A stretch of 64,000 nucleotides of DNA, taken from contig BGKB01000043.1 in assembly GCA_003116975.1 (NCBI GenBank), positions 391,353-455,352 on the forward strand, given 5' to 3'. The position numbers were made by a program, and so were the translations under genes. Positions 42,301 through 52,124 of this stretch are shown in pieces; positions within the stretch are counted from its first letter, which is position 1; each line of letters opens with the position of its first letter. The stretch is from Aurantiochytrium sp. KH105 (Eukaryota; Sar; Bigyra; Thraustochytrida; Thraustochytriidae). The notes under the pieces were generated by a model. It saw only the letters and a list, made by a program, of their open reading frames with translations. It did not search any database and had not been told where the DNA came from.

Positions 42301-44949
42301 AACTACGGCGAGTGCATGGATATTGCCAAAGCGCAGGTCGCTGACGGCGCGCACGTGATCGACATCAACGTCGACGACGGCATGCTTGACGGCATGGACG
42401 CGATGCAAAAGTTCGTCAAGATCGCCATCACCGAGCCGGAAGTGTCCAAGGTCCCGTTCATGCTGGACGCGTCGAACTTTGACATTGTCGTCGCTGGCCT
42501 CAAGTGGTGCCAGGGCAAGCCGATCGTGAACAGCATCTCGCTCAAGGTCGGCGAGGAGAAGTTCAAGCAGCAGGCTACGCTTCTGCGCAAGCACGGCGCG
42601 GCCGTGGTCGTGATGGCCTTCGACGAAGAAGGTCAGGCCGCGACGGAAGACGAAAAGGTGCGCATCTGCAAGCGCTCGTACGACATTCTGGTGAACGAGG
42701 TGCGGTTCCCGCCCGAGGACATCATCTTTGACCCGAACGTACTGACGATCGGAACGGGTATGGAGGAGCACAACGCGTATGGCGTGGACTTTATTCGCGC
42801 GACGAAGCGCATCAAGGAGGCATGTCCGTATGTGAAGATCAGCGGCGGTATCTCGAACCTGAGCTTTGGTTTTCGTGGTGTGTCAAAGATTCGCGAGTCG
42901 ATCCATGCGGTGTTTCTCGAGCACGCGATCCTTGAATCGGGTATGGACGTTGGTATTGTGAATGCTGGCGAACTTCTCGGCGCTGACGAGGTGGAGCCCG
43001 ATTTGCGCAAACTCTGTGAGGATCTTGTCCTGAACAAGACACCACAAGCGACGGAGCGCATGCTCGAGGCCACACAGCGTGAGCGCGAGCGACTGAAGCG
43101 TCTGAAGGAGGGTGGCGGCGAAGCAGCTGCGGCTGAGAAACCGACCGACTGGCGCGCCAAACCTGTCAAGGAGCGTCTGTCTCACGCTCTGGTCAATGGC
43201 ATCACTAAATTCATTGAAAAGGATGCGGAGGAAGCACGTCTGGCGTCCGCGAAACCTCTCGACGTGATTGAAGGCCCCCTGATGGACGGCATGGGCATCG
43301 TTGGCGATCTTTTTGGGTCGGGTAAAATGTTCTTGCCCCAGGTCATCAAATCGGCGCGTGTTATGAAGAAGGCCGTGGCGTACCTTGAGCCTTTTATCGA
43401 GGCCGAAAAAGAGGAGAACCTTCGCAAGCTCGGCATTGATCCAAACGACGCCGACCCAGACGAGGTCTCGCAGGGTACTTTTCTGATCGCAACTGTCGCT
43501 GGTGACGTGCACGATATCGGCAAGAACATCACAGCTGTCATTCTCGGATGCAATGCTGTACGTGTGATCGACCTCGGCGTCATGTGCGCTTGCGATGATA
43601 TTATCAAGGCCGCAAAGGAAAACAAGGTGGATGCGGTCGGCCTTTCAGGTCTCATCACGCCTAGTCTTGACGAAATGGTCAAGGTGGCCAAGGAGATGAA
43701 GAAGGCTGGGCTCGATATTCCTTTATTGATTGGCGGTGCAACGACGAGCAAGCGCCACACCGCCATCAAGATCTCCCCCCACTATTCGACCCCGGAGCAT
43801 CCAGTCATTCATGTTCTCGACGCTAGTCGCGCCGTCACGGTTGTGCAGACACTTCTTTCCGAGGAAGACAAGCCCGATTTCGTGGAGGAAATCCAGGAGG
43901 ATTATGCTGAAATCGTGGAAGATTACTACGCAGGCCTCGAGGAACGCAAGTTCTTTTCCCTCGAAGTTGCACAGAAGAAGCGCCTCGAGATCGATTTCGA
44001 GGCAAGCCCTCTCGCACCCGCGCCCCAGGTTGGCATCGGTGCCAAGGCCGCTCCCACGTGCGCGATCGAGGATGTCGTGCCATACATTGACTGGGGCCCC
44101 TTCTTCCAGACATTTGAGCTGCGCGGTCGCTACCCGAACCGCGGCTACCCCAAGATCTTCAACGACGCGAACGTTGGCGAGGAGGCACGCAAGCTCTTTG
44201 ACGATGGTCAGGCTCTCCTCAAGCAGATTATGGAAGACAAGAGCCTTTGGCTCGAGGGCTCGTATGGCATCTTCCCTGCGAACCGGGCTGACAATGGCGA
44301 GGATGTCATTATTTACGAAGATGAGACGCGGACGGTCGAGCGCAGCAGGCTGTGCATGCTTCGTCAGCAAGCGCAGAGCGAGGCAGCGAATATGCTTAGC
44401 CAGGCCGATTTTGTCGCGCCGCCCGGATTTGAGGACTATATCGGCGGCATGGCTGTTGCTTGCCACGGCGTCGAGGACCTCGCGAGCAAGTACAAGGCCG
44501 AGCATGATGACTTTACGGCAATTCTTGCCCAGGCCATCGGCGATCGTCTCGTTGAGGCCTTTGCGGAGAAGCTGCATCGTGATATCCGTGTCGAGCTCTG
44601 GGGCTACGCCAAGGAGGAGGCCCTCAAGCATGAGGACCTGCTTAAGATCAAGTACGACGGCATTCGCCCTGCCCCCGGTTACCCGACGCAGCCTGATCAC
44701 ACCGAGAAGGATGTCCTCTGGGATCTCATTGAGGCGGAGAAGCTGGCCCACATGACGCTCACATCAAGTTACAGCATGGTCCCCGCCTCGAGTGTCTCGG
44801 CACTCGTTTTTGCTCATCCACAGTCTGAGTACTTTGCTGTCGGCCAGATCCAGAAGGATCAGGTCGAGAGCTATGCCGAACGCAAGGGCGAGTCTGTGGA
44901 ATTCGTTGAGAAGTGGCTCGGATCCAACCTTGCCTACGATACCGCTTAG
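36352..44949 (+). CDS. Cobalamin-dependent methionine synthase with triplicated N-terminal half
   Basis: One open frame of 2,865 residues. The usual MetH has about 1,230 residues in the order homocysteine domain, folate (pterin) domain, cap plus cobalamin domain, AdoMet activation domain. Here the first two occur three times: residues 7-759, 760-1512 and 1513-2265, each 753 residues. Each unit keeps the zinc cysteines (GLNC at 338, GGCC at 401-402, repeated at +753 and +1506). Single downstream copies follow: cobalamin motif [10 protein letters not shown] with the ligand His at 2387, and the activation domain with RPAPGYP at 2772 and [13 protein letters not shown]. The enzyme transfers methyl from 5-methyl-tetrahydrofolate to homocysteine through B12. 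Each unit begins with about 100 residues not found in bacterial MetH. The C-terminal parts of units 1 and 2 end in a [10 protein letters not shown] linker, whereas unit 3 runs into the normal linker. ATG at 36352. Confidence 0.95.
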   Translation: MSADNVTKKPRVEFSWNSGDAIKPKPQTNGPPRPQSEAAQNATPNPYNYEAFNSVEKIASLRKNADKLDWSQPADLYDENFPAFVRARDSVRSYIAQLFAEEIALYDGAMGTMIQNYAKDNTLEEAEYRGDRFKDWSNEVKGNNDLLSLTQPKIIKDIHRAYLDAGSQLIGTNTFSSTTIAQADYAMESLAYELNYMGARLAREACDEVTAEDPSRPRFVVGALGPTNRTGSISPDVEDPSARNVTFDELVEAYFEQVVGLMDGGADILMVETIFDTLNAKAALFAITEYLEVTGLDVPVFISGTLVDQSGRTLSGQTGEAFYASVRHAKPMCVGLNCALGAQQMAPFLERLSKVVECFVHVYANAGLPNAMGGYDDTPEDMARYNTPFFENHLVNMVGGCCGSTPPHIAALGKSIKENGYKTRELPALGMPKMWLSGLEDLVVDDVYNQHGMPFLNVGERCNIAGSRKFKRLIMEGNYGECMDIAKAQVSDGAHVIDINVDDGMLDGMDAMQKFVKIAITEPEVSKVPFMLDASNFDIVVAGLKWCQGKPIVNSISLKVGEEKFKQQATLLRKHGAAVVVMAFDEEGQAATEDEKVRICKRSYDILVNEVRFPPEDIIFDPNVLTIGTGMEEHNAYGVDFIRATKRIKEACPYVKISGGISNLSFGFRGVSKIRESIHAVFLEHAILESGMDVGIVNAGELKCADDVEPDLRELCEDLVLNKIPEATEHMLEATSYERAVLDAKKKGLPAPKKPRIKVTKKPRVEFSWNSGDAIKPKPQTNGPPRPQSEAAQNATPNPYNYEAFNSVEKIASLRKNADKLDWSQPADLYDENFPAFVRARDSVRSYIAQLFAEEIALYDGAMGTMIQNYAKDNTLEEAEYRGDRFKDWSNEVKGNNDLLSLTQPKIIKDIHRAYLDAGSQLIGTNTFSSTTIAQADYAMESLAYELNYMGARLAREACDEVTAEDPSRPRFVVGALGPTNRTGSISPDVEDPSARNVTFDELVEAYFEQVVGLMDGGADILMVETIFDTLNAKAALFAITEYLEVTGLDVPVFISGTLVDQSGRTLSGQTGEAFYASVRHAKPMCVGLNCALGAQQMAPFLERLSKVVECFVHVYANAGLPNAMGGYDDTPEDMARYNTPFFENHLVNMVGGCCGSTPPHIAALGKSIKENGYKTRELPALGMPKMWLSGLEDLVVDDVYNQHGMPFLNVGERCNIAGSRKFKRLIMEGSYGECMDIAKAQVADGAHVIDINVDDGMLDGMDAMQKFVKIAITEPEVSKVPFMLDASNFDIVVAGLKWCQGKPIVNSISLKVGEEKFKQQATLLCKHGAAVVVMAFDEEGQAATEDEKVRICKRSYDILVNEVRFPPEDIIFDPNVLTIGTGMEEHNAYGVDFIRATKRIKEACPYVKISGGISNLSFGFRGVSKIRESIHAVFLEHAILESGMDVGIVNAGELKCADDVEPDLRELCEDLVLNKIPEATEHMLEATSYERAVLDAKKKGRPAPKKPRIKVTKKPRVEFSWNSGDAIKPKPQTNGPPRPQSEAAQNATPNPYNYEAFNSVEKIASLRKNADKLDWSQPADLYDENFPAFVRARDSVRSYIAQLFAEEIALYDGAMGTMIQNYAKDNTLEEAEYRGDRFKDWSNEVKGNNDLLSLTQPKIIKDIHRAYLDAGSQLIGTNTFSSTTIAQADYAMESLAYELNYMGARLAREACDEVTAEDPSRPRFVVGALGPTNRTGSISPDVEDPSARNVTFDELVEAYFEQVVGLMDGGADILMVETIFDTLNAKAALFAITEYLEVTGLDVPVFISGTLVDQSGRTLSGQTGEAFYASVRHAKPMCVGLNCALGAQQMAPFLERLSKVVECFVHVYANAGLPNAMGGYDDTPEDMARYNTPFFENHLVNMVGGCCGSTPPHIAALGKSIKENGYKTRELPALGMPKMWLSGLQDLVVDDVHNQLGMPFLNVGERCNIAGSRKFKRLIMEGNYGECMDIAKAQVADGAHVIDINVDDGMLDGMDAMQKFVKIAITEPEVSKVPFMLDASNFDIVVAGLKWCQGKPIVNSISLKVGEEKFKQQATLLRKHGAAVVVMAFDEEGQAATEDEKVRICKRSYDILVNEVRFPPEDIIFDPNVLTIGTGMEEHNAYGVDFIRATKRIKEACPYVKISGGISNLSFGFRGVSKIRESIHAVFLEHAILESGMDVGIVNAGELLGADEVEPDLRKLCEDLVLNKTPQATERMLEATQRERERLKRLKEGGGEAAAAEKPTDWRAKPVKERLSHALVNGITKFIEKDAEEARLASAKPLDVIEGPLMDGMGIVGDLFGSGKMFLPQVIKSARVMKKAVAYLEPFIEAEKEENLRKLGIDPNDADPDEVSQGTFLIATVAGDVHDIGKNITAVILGCNAVRVIDLGVMCACDDIIKAAKENKVDAVGLSGLITPSLDEMVKVAKEMKKAGLDIPLLIGGATTSKRHTAIKISPHYSTPEHPVIHVLDASRAVTVVQTLLSEEDKPDFVEEIQEDYAEIVEDYYAGLEERKFFSLEVAQKKRLEIDFEASPLAPAPQVGIGAKAAPTCAIEDVVPYIDWGPFFQTFELRGRYPNRGYPKIFNDANVGEEARKLFDDGQALLKQIMEDKSLWLEGSYGIFPANRADNGEDVIIYEDETRTVERSRLCMLRQQAQSEAANMLSQADFVAPPGFEDYIGGMAVACHGVEDLASKYKAEHDDFTAILAQAIGDRLVEAFAEKLHRDIRVELWGYAKEEALKHEDLLKIKYDGIRPAPGYPTQPDHTEKDVLWDLIEAEKLAHMTLTSSYSMVPASSVSALVFAHPQSEYFAVGQIQKDQVESYAERKGESVEFVEKWLGSNLAYDTA
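36370..38628 (+). repeat. Methionine synthase tandem unit 1
   Basis: First of three direct units with an exact 2,259-bp period (753 codons). It encodes one N-terminal extension, homocysteine domain and folate domain. It differs from the others at scattered sites, for example GTCTCTGAC near 37820 where units 2 and 3 have GTCGCTGAC. Confidence 0.95.
38629..40887 (+). repeat. Methionine synthase tandem unit 2
   Basis: Second 2,259-bp unit. Private differences include an Arg to Cys change (CTTCTGTGC near 40321), Asn to Ser (GGCAGCTAC near 40039) and synonymous changes such as GATGTGGAGGAC near 39317. It starts at the [15 protein letters not shown] junction. Confidence 0.95.
40888..43146 (+). repeat. 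Methionine synthase tandem unit 3
   Basis: Third unit. It carries a private diverged patch (about 42182-42228, protein [15 protein letters not shown] against [15 protein letters not shown]) and a different last part of roughly 60 codons (from about 42970), where it continues into the normal linker to the cobalamin module instead of the [10 protein letters not shown] linker. Confidence 0.9.
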
Positions 44950-45108
44950 TTGCCCTTTTTATAACAAAACGACTCGTATTGTCCTTTTCGTTGCTTGGCC
45001 TCGCACTTGGCTCCAAAGGTGCGACCTTGTAAAGTCCGGCACAGACAGACACTTTGCTTTCCTTGTGATTCATCGCTCACTTCCCCTACTCGCTTTCCCA
45101 CAAAAAAA

Positions 45109-45114
45109 AATAAA
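45109..45114 (+). terminator. Polyadenylation signal for methionine synthase
   Basis: AATAAA in an A-rich run about 160 bases after the TAG stop, just before the convergent transporter gene's stop codon. Confidence 0.35.
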
Positions 45115-45125
45115 ATCTTTTCCGT

Positions 45126-46484
45126 CTACGTTTTACTCATGAGTCTTTGTCCCTGGCCAGAATTGGAAGCGATCAGCTCAAAATCGGTTCCATTGAGGCT
45201 CTGGTCATCCCCAAAGCCACTGCTGTGGTCATCACCGAGGTTGTCGCCGTAATCTTCAAAGATAAAGAGCCCTTCCTCCTCGTCCCGGATGTGACCTCCA
45301 CTGGCGGCGCCGTACTTACCACCTGCGTGGGGCGCCTCAGCCCTGGCACGGTGCTTAATTACAGTGTACAAGAACATTCCCAAAAGCGTCAGCAGGAATC
45401 CGAGCAAATTTAACGGCGTCAGTACGTCATGAAACACGACGACAGACAATCCGATCTGCAACATCTGCTTGACATAGCTGATGACTCCGAGCGTCACGGA
45501 CGAGGTGCGGCGCAGCAGCTCCAGTTCGACAAGAATCATGGAGAACGCAAAAAGTCCACTCCCTACAATGTTCAGAACTGTGTACGGCAATAGACTGGCG
45601 TCGATGAACTTGGATTGGAAAAATCGCTCGCCATCGACCCACAAACTCAGCGGGATGAGCGAGAGCGCCGAGGCGGGTGAGATGAGATAAATGGTTAAGA
45701 TCGCGTCCAGATTGCACCGAATTTGCTTCATGAGCACCTGTGTTAGTGACCACCGGAAACCACCAACTGCCGACGACCCAATGACAAGAAGAAATCCAAT
45801 GGTGCTGAATTCCGTGTCTCCCATTGACGCCAGCACCACCCCGACGACGATGACAGACACCGCGCAGAACAGGGACAGAGAGCACGGTTGCAGCTTGTAG
45901 AGCACCGAGAAGAGGAGTGTAAAAACCAGACTTGAGCTCTTGACAATTGTGTAAAAGGTCACACTCACGTACAGGTACGAGGCATTACTGGCAGCGACAT
46001 CAAGCGCGGTGGCGCAGCCAACTGGCACGGCTGAGAGCCACCAAACTCGTCGTGGGATGTCGGGAATTGCGAAAGAGTTGCATCGGACCATGGCGAGCGA
46101 AAGAAAGTACTTGATGCCCATGTGCAGCATCGAGATGAGCAAGGGGAAGTTGAAGCCGCCCTCCCAGCTGTGCAGCAGCCACTTGTTGTAGACGACCATG
46201 GACACCGAGAAGCCAAACCATAGTGCACTCCAGTACGCGATCTCCGCTACTTCTAGCGTGAGCTCACGCCTCTTCCCGGGCATCAGCGTCCTCCGCGCGA
46301 CCGCGCCTGCGAGCCGGCAGCAGCCCGCGAGCGCAAAGAGCACGAGGCCATCGAGCACGAGGAAGATGAATTGCTCTCGCGCCTCGTCCGCCGCCGCCGC
46401 CTGCTGCGAGGCGAGGCTTGCCGCGCTCGGCGCTGCGCTCGGCCCTGCGCTCGGCGCGGCGGTCCACGGCGCCGAGGCATTCAT
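45126..46484 (-). CDS. SLC35/TPT-family transporter (SLC35C2-like)
   Basis: A 452-residue drug/metabolite-type transporter. After an Ala/Ser-rich N terminus there are about ten hydrophobic segments. Family stretches include VVYNKWLLHSW at the second segment, FPLLISMLHMGIKY, and ALDVAASNASYLYVSVTFYTIVKSSS, which is characteristic of the triose-phosphate-translocator/SLC35C and E groups. The C terminus is acidic and cytoplasmic. It likely exchanges a nucleotide sugar or sugar phosphate across a Golgi or ER membrane; the substrate is unknown. The open frame reaches a GTG at 46568, but the first ATG is at 46484. It is convergent with methionine synthase, with 176 bp between stops. Confidence 0.88.
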   Translation of the reverse strand: MNASAPWTAAPSAGPSAAPSAASLASQQAAAADEAREQFIFLVLDGLVLFALAGCCRLAGAVARRTLMPGKRRELTLEVAEIAYWSALWFGFSVSMVVYNKWLLHSWEGGFNFPLLISMLHMGIKYFLSLAMVRCNSFAIPDIPRRVWWLSAVPVGCATALDVAASNASYLYVSVTFYTIVKSSSLVFTLLFSVLYKLQPCSLSLFCAVSVIVVGVVLASMGDTEFSTIGFLLVIGSSAVGGFRWSLTQVLMKQIRCNLDAILTIYLISPASALSLIPLSLWVDGERFFQSKFIDASLLPYTVLNIVGSGLFAFSMILVELELLRRTSSVTLGVISYVKQMLQIGLSVVVFHDVLTPLNLLGFLLTLLGMFLYTVIKHRARAEAPHAGGKYGAASGGHIRDEEEGLFIFEDYGDNLGDDHSSGFGDDQSLNGTDFELIASNSGQGQRLMSKT

Positions 46485-47489
46485 CGCAGGGCCCGCGCTC
46501 TGCTGGGCCGCTTGCAAGCTAGGCCTGCTGCTTTTGCTTCGCGGCCTGACCCGAATCGGATGGGTCACTTACTCACTCCACACACGATCGTCTTCCATTA
46601 TGATAATAGAAGCAAGTCAGGAGGACTCGATGGCGCACGAAGCTATCTGTCTGTACCTGCTCAGCTCCGACGTTAGGGCGACGAGGTGCCTTGCGGCATG
46701 GTCCCGAAAGCACGCTGCGAGGAGGGCGCCGGAAGCTCAGGTTTTAGGAAACGTATTGATTGACGAGGGAGAAGGCAGGTGGAGGTGATTGATCGAGCAG
46801 GGGACGAAAAGAAATACTTTTTGGCGTCGGTCGGTCTTGGCAGCCTTCAGGCCCAGACCTCCAGGCAAAAGCTGTTTCGCTGACTGCAGAGCGTATGCAC
46901 ATAGTCGCACGCACGTACATGTTCGATGCGGTGGTTTCGTTTTTTTATTCTTCTCTGTGATCGGAGACAGGCAGGCGGTTTCTCTTTCGGAAAATCGATT
47001 TTCGCGCGCGAAGTCTTGAGACCACGAGAATTTCAATCGCATGCGGCTCGTTCACTCAGCTTTGCGCGGCAGCTACATCAGCGTCTTTACCACATCGTTT
47101 TCTGTTCCTACGACGTCAAGCCAAGGCTGAAGAACGAATGCATTTCGGTTTCCACTTTCGGATCTCGCCATCTCCCATTTCTTCTCTGAAGACTGACGTT
47201 GAAGCCACGAGCATCCCGCCAGGAATCCTCGTTTCCTTATCCTTTCGTTTGCTTTTATCTCCTGCACCTCCGTCACCTTCTCCTCCCGACTCCTATCCGT
47301 CCAGTCACCGTCATCCTCCTCATCGTTTCTCATCGCCGGCCGTCGGGCGCCGCATCACACCCTCGCTTGTGACCTTCAGGACGTCCTCGCACTCCTCCCG
47401 CTTTCACTAATCCGCCCTCGCGAAACCTCCATTTCTCCTTCTCTTTCTCCTCTTTTCTCTCCCCTTCCTCGCCCTTCTCCGTCTCCTTC

Positions 47490-47533
47490 TCCTTCTCCAT
47501 CTCCATCTCCATCTCCATCTCCATCTCCATCTC
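47490..47533. repeat. CTCCAT hexamer repeat
   Basis: About seven consecutive CTCCAT units flanked by CT-rich DNA. Confidence 0.8.
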
Positions 47534-48356
47534 CTCCGTCTCCTCGCGCACAGGCCCGTGCCCTCTGCCCCTACTGATGTAAGGGCGCTCTCGCCCAAAC
47601 GCCCTCCGGGACACCAGGCCTTCGTCTCCTCTGCCGCGCCTCCCCCAGCGGCGCACGCGCCTTAATCTCGGGGCGATCGTCTTTCCAAGAGACGGGGCTC
47701 AACCCCTTCATTAAGGAGGGCACGGAGATAAAACCGCCCGATGCAGAGGGGGGCATGCGGCAAGTATGTGGGCGAAAGGGCGTGTGGGGCGAAGGGGGCG
47801 AGGTGGGAAGGGAGGGGGACGGATGCGGAGAGGCGCGGAGGGAACTCCCAGCGTGCGCCGACGACGGTTGCACGGCGCGAGGCCTCTTTGGAGCTGCTCG
47901 GCAGAGCCGCAACGACAACGACCGTACGCACGCACGCACGCACGCACGCACGCAGAGACGCTCGCTTGCACGCACACGCTCGCCGGCAGGAGGCCGCAGC
48001 CCGCTCCGCTCGGTCGCACGCTCGCTCGCTCGGTCGCTCGCAGCGCTAGAGCGCGCGGGCGGATAGAACCCGGGGTGGGAGGCCTCGTCGTCTGGGACGC
48101 GAGCCGTCTCGTCTCGGCTCGCTTGCTTGCAGAGACCCAAGGCCTTCTTGGAGTTGCTTGTAACCGTGCCGGCCAAGAAAGGCCCCGTGAATCGGGCCAA
48201 GGCGACGAGGAAGAGAACCGCGCGAGGCGCTCAAAGGCGCGCATCGCGGAGAGAAACACACGAACCGAGGCACGGTAATCCTTGGGGACCGGTGGAACTA
48301 AGACGCGAGACGGACTCGCTTCAGTCACGAACGCCGAGGAAGTGCACAGATCTGTG

Positions 48357-48388
48357 TACAAAACAACAACAACCACAACAACAACACA
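48357..48388 (+). promoter_or_regulatory. CAA-rich 5' leader of TPX2
   Basis: The 32 bases directly before the ATG consist almost only of CAA/AAC/ACA words. Such leaders are unstructured, and CAA-repeat leaders are known to favour translation in other systems; a role here is inference. The SH2 gene also has a short ACAACAAC leader before its ATG. Confidence 0.4.
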
Positions 48389-51300
48389 ATGGACAGCACA
48401 GCGCCAGCCGAAACAAGCCATATAGATGGCGAGAATGAAGAGGTGTCCTGGGAATTCGACTGCCCACAATACACAGACTTCGCGCTCGAGGAGGAAATGG
48501 ACGAGAACAGCGAAGTCACCAACGAAGACGGTTTTTTCGCCGTCCGCGAACAGTACCAGGTCTTTCGGAACAACATCCCTGACGACTGGCTGCGCAACAT
48601 CGAGAAGAAAATCAACGTGGAAGGCACAGAAAGATCCATGTTTCACCCATCACACCCAAACTACATGCCCCCACAGACCAAGCCAGGAGCGTCCAACGGT
48701 GGCGCAAAGGACGCGGATAACGAAAATGGCGAGAATGAAAATTCCATCAACGTCAATGTAGACCCTTCGCACGGCGTCCCGGACCCACGCAAACCGCTGA
48801 CCCCGGACTCGGAGTCGCGGAAAGAAGTCGTGCTGGACCAGTACACCGCTCCCAACGAGAAGCTGCCACATCCCAGCTTTCTCCAGGACAGCGCGGACGA
48901 CAACGTTGGCAGCCTCGGATCCGAGGGTTCGCCCGTGCCTGATCTTTTGAGCCCCGATCTGAACGACTACGATGGCCCAACTGTAGATGCTTTTGGTCAA
49001 GAAGCGACCGTCGACGAGTGGACCATGGACGATGCACAAGCCCTCGCCGACAGCGGGCTAAACGACGATGAGGATCAGATGATTTCTGGGTCCTCCGGTG
49101 ATGCGCAAGCTGCTGCAGCTTCGCCCAAAACTCCTGCCCAGGAACTGGACGTCTCCGTTGATGACGAGACAGGCCTTGAGGAGCAGCTCGATGAGCTTCA
49201 CCTCGGTACCGAGGAGACAGCTGGCCACCACGTCGAAGACCATGTAGAGAAGAACACCGAAGACACTGCATCTGCGGTGCAGTCGGACGCGGCTGCTGGG
49301 CGTAACCAAACGCCTGGCACGCCTGCCCAGTCTGCCGGGACACCCGCTGCGGTCAAGCCAGACGAGGCTTTGGAGCACAAACAAGCGGCCAGTACCCCTG
49401 CCCAGTCTGGCAGTGCACCAGACTTCGCGGCCACACCGCCCATGCCTCCAGCTTCCCCGGCTGCGGCAGAGGCAGAGAACGCGATGAACGTGTCTACAAC
49501 AGCCATTGCAAACTCACCTTTGGCTGCGACGGAGATGGAAACGCCTGCAACTGCTCAGCCTGGCACCTCTGTGACGGACACCTCTGTGACGGAGAAGCCC
49601 GGCACGCCCGCGACGACTCAGGCGAAGACGCCTGGAACTCGTCTTCCTGACACGCCTGCAACCAGCACAGCTGGCTCCCCAGTTTCTGTCACGAACGCCG
49701 ATGCAGCGACACCTGCAACCCAATCGGTCTCTTCGCCGGCCGCTTCGCCTGCGATGAGATTCACCCCGTTTGAATCTCGCATTCCGCGTTCCGCAAGCAA
49801 GGCGACGCCCGGGCACTCGTTCATGTCCCCCGCCATGCACAGCCTTGCATCGCCCAGCTCCCGTGCGCAACCATTCTCGGCGGCTTCGCGCATTCCACGC
49901 TCTGGGCAAAAGGCTTTTAGCGCGCACAAGGAGCGTGGGCGCTCAATGACTCGCCAGAATCCTGGAAGCGCTATGCGGAGTGGGAGCGTCAAGAGCTCCC
50001 GAAGCTTCGCCTCGGGTGGCGGAACTCCGTCTTACATGCTTCCCACGGACAATTGGTCGCGAAACCAGGAGGAGCACAACAATGCCCAACGCCGTCCAGG
50101 GGGATCGCGCAGGGCGACTCCTGGAAGCGGCGGATACTTTGGGACTAAGAAGGCAAAGGCCGTCTCGCGCCCCAAGTTGACCGAACCGCAGACCCCGTCG
50201 TTCATGAAAAATGTGCGACCCCGGCGTGCTAACCGTCCAAGCAGCACAACTGTGGAACTCGAGCGTGCGCGTCAAGAGCTGGAAGATCGCCGCCGCGAGC
50301 TCGAGAAGCGACCCGAGGAAATTCAGCGCGTCCTCGCCAGCAACAACGTCCCCAAGCCGGCAAAGAAGCCGCTCACCAAGGGCGAGGCTCCGTCGCTTCA
50401 GCTCGATCAGCGCCTCGGATCGAGAAAAGTCACGCCAAACTCAGCTTCGAAGAAGGATGCTCCGGAGGCCAAAGCTCGGCCCAGTGCAGCAAGCAACGGC
50501 CCCGTGCGCTTGACGAAGCCCAAGGACTTTCAGTTCGCCACGGATAAACGCGTCGGCGGTCGTCATCCCGAAGCGAGCGAATCGGCTCCCTTCGAATCTC
50601 TTGCGTCCCAAGTGCACAACTTTCTGCACAAGACCCCCGCGAGGTACAAGCATCGCACGGGACTCGAGCTCCCTGCCAAGAGCGTTCCGCAGCTGACTGA
50701 ACCAGAGGAGCCCAAGTTCCATACGGACATGCGTCTTCGGGCTCCTGTCGCCAAATCTCGCGAAGAGCTCGAGGAGGAGGCCCTGAAGAACTTCAAGCCT
50801 TTCAAGGCGCGCCCCCTGCCCGACAACGTAATGCATAGCAATGGCGAAGTGGGTGTACCCAAGGTCGAAAAGAAAGCGCCGGTTGTGCCGAAGGCATTCA
50901 ATTTCCGCACGGATCAGCGTGCGTCGACCCGTCGCCCCAACGATGAGAATGCGCCGATGAACCAAGCGACGACAAGGCCGCGACGCAACTCGCTCGGTAG
51001 CCAGCGCAGCTTGGGGAAGAGCTGGGTGCCAAAGCCGACCCGCTTCGCACCTTTCAACCTCCGTACGGACTCTCGGGCAACCACGCGACCCATGGTGGCA
51101 TCTCCCTCGGTATTTTCGGATCCGGAGCAAGAGCGAAGCTTCCATGCCCGTCCAATGCCGAACTTTAACCGCCCTCCCAATGTCCCGACGGTCAACAGGC
51201 GCGAGCTTAGCGCTCCTGCTCCGTTCAACCTGCAGGGCCTTCGTCGCCATGAGATTGCGATGCAGCGGCGTCAGGAAGAACTCCAAAGGCAGCAGGAGGA

Positions 51301-51874
51301 GGAAGAGCGGGCTCGCCATTTCAAGGCACGGCCGATCTGCGTTCCAGTGAACGAGCCTGCGGTGCTTGCCAGCGAAAAGCCTTTGACGGAGCCAGCTACT
51401 CCTATGGCGCTCCGCCGGTCTATTCTCAAGCAGCAAGCGCGCGAGGAGCGCCTGGCCCAGGAGCGCCAAGACGAGATGGAGCGACACCAATTCCATGCGC
51501 GTCAATTGCCTCGCTCAACCTTTGAAAAGACCTTTGAGCTCAAGCTTCCAGGGCGCGTCTCTGGTGTCCTTGACATCAAGCTGCAAAGTGATATTCGTGC
51601 AGAACAACGTCGGGAGTTCGATCGCATGATGGAGGAGAAACTGCGCATGCAAGAAGAAGAAAGGAAGCGCGAGGAGGAACGCAAGCGACTCGAAGAGGAG
51701 GAGGCCATTCGCGAATACCGCAAGACCCTCGTCAGCAAGGCGCGGCCCATGCCGTCCTACAGTAGAGGACGTGGGACGGCACGCATGCCCACGCCGCCCC
51801 GTTTGACTCAACCTGAGTCACCCTTCCTTGTCACCAAGGCACGTGGTGGTCCCAAGAATGCTCATGTACAGTAA
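48389..51874 (+). CDS. TPX2 spindle assembly factor
   Basis: A 1,161-residue microtubule-associated protein. The N terminus has the Aurora-A-binding type motif (VSWEFDCPQYTDF, about residues 19-31, matching the tyrosine/proline/aspartate pattern of animal TPX2). A long Thr/Pro/Ala-rich disordered stretch (about 270-560) has many TP and SP sites. The C-terminal half carries the repeated TPX2 motifs: FxFxTDxR types near 713, 837 and 889, FKARP/FHARP types near 805, 918, 978 and 1035, FELKLPGRVSG near 1049 and SKARPMP near 1116, with a Glu/Arg-rich helix at about 1072-1110. It activates Aurora kinase and nucleates spindle microtubules in mitosis. It is longer than human TPX2 (747 residues), mainly from the disordered region. 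Confidence 0.9.
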   Translation: MDSTAPAETSHIDGENEEVSWEFDCPQYTDFALEEEMDENSEVTNEDGFFAVREQYQVFRNNIPDDWLRNIEKKINVEGTERSMFHPSHPNYMPPQTKPGASNGGAKDADNENGENENSINVNVDPSHGVPDPRKPLTPDSESRKEVVLDQYTAPNEKLPHPSFLQDSADDNVGSLGSEGSPVPDLLSPDLNDYDGPTVDAFGQEATVDEWTMDDAQALADSGLNDDEDQMISGSSGDAQAAAASPKTPAQELDVSVDDETGLEEQLDELHLGTEETAGHHVEDHVEKNTEDTASAVQSDAAAGRNQTPGTPAQSAGTPAAVKPDEALEHKQAASTPAQSGSAPDFAATPPMPPASPAAAEAENAMNVSTTAIANSPLAATEMETPATAQPGTSVTDTSVTEKPGTPATTQAKTPGTRLPDTPATSTAGSPVSVTNADAATPATQSVSSPAASPAMRFTPFESRIPRSASKATPGHSFMSPAMHSLASPSSRAQPFSAASRIPRSGQKAFSAHKERGRSMTRQNPGSAMRSGSVKSSRSFASGGGTPSYMLPTDNWSRNQEEHNNAQRRPGGSRRATPGSGGYFGTKKAKAVSRPKLTEPQTPSFMKNVRPRRANRPSSTTVELERARQELEDRRRELEKRPEEIQRVLASNNVPKPAKKPLTKGEAPSLQLDQRLGSRKVTPNSASKKDAPEAKARPSAASNGPVRLTKPKDFQFATDKRVGGRHPEASESAPFESLASQVHNFLHKTPARYKHRTGLELPAKSVPQLTEPEEPKFHTDMRLRAPVAKSREELEEEALKNFKPFKARPLPDNVMHSNGEVGVPKVEKKAPVVPKAFNFRTDQRASTRRPNDENAPMNQATTRPRRNSLGSQRSLGKSWVPKPTRFAPFNLRTDSRATTRPMVASPSVFSDPEQERSFHARPMPNFNRPPNVPTVNRRELSAPAPFNLQGLRRHEIAMQRRQEELQRQQEEEERARHFKARPICVPVNEPAVLASEKPLTEPATPMALRRSILKQQAREERLAQERQDEMERHQFHARQLPRSTFEKTFELKLPGRVSGVLDIKLQSDIRAEQRREFDRMMEEKLRMQEEERKREEERKRLEEEEAIREYRKTLVSKARPMPSYSRGRGTARMPTPPRLTQPESPFLVTKARGGPKNAHVQ

Positions 51875-51936
51875 GTTTCCGACAACCTTGGATTACATCT
51901 TGTTCTGAACTCAGCAAATCAGCAAGGCAAATTTTG

Positions 51937-52005
<69 letters not shown>

Positions 52006-52124
52006 CTCTCCCTCTTGCTCTCTTCTCTTTTTGTTGTTCCTCTCGCTCTTTGCCTCTCTTTTGCGATTCGCGTTCGCCTGTTTTTGATTGGGCTGCGTGG
52101 TACCGCTTGTGGTGTTCCCTTTTC
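51875..52124. other. Convergent spacer with TC microsatellite
   Basis: 3' flanks of TPX2 (+) and the helical protein gene (-). It is almost filled by the TC repeat and pyrimidine-rich DNA. No gene. Confidence 0.5.
51939..52002. repeat. (TC)32 microsatellite
   Basis: 64 bases of perfect TC dinucleotide repeat, continuing as imperfect CTCT-rich DNA to about 52070. Confidence 0.95.

Larger units (their letters stand above)
46485..48388. other. Divergent promoter region between transporter and TPX2 genes
   Basis: About 1.9 kb without a credible gene. It has a CTCCAT hexamer repeat (47490-47533), CGCA-type repeats (47930-47955), GCTC-type repeats (48010-48042) and long Arg/Ser-rich or poly-Glu frames on both strands that follow from these repeats. 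The end carries a CAA-rich leader. Confidence 0.5.

Noticed and set aside
40639..42771. 710-codon antisense frame inside methionine synthase (and matching frames at 37294-38253 and 39553-40512)
   Set aside because: It repeats with the 2,259-bp units and mirrors the GC-rich codon use of the sense gene. No family resemblance; a shadow frame.
36370..43146. CRISPR or transposon interpretation of the long direct repeats
   Set aside because: The repeats are 2.26-kb coding units of one gene in a eukaryote; no spacers, no terminal inverted repeats.
47571..48200. 209-codon minus-strand frame in the TPX2 promoter region
   Set aside because: Arg/Ser/Ala-rich frame caused by CGCA and GCTC repeats; overlaps several equally long frames.
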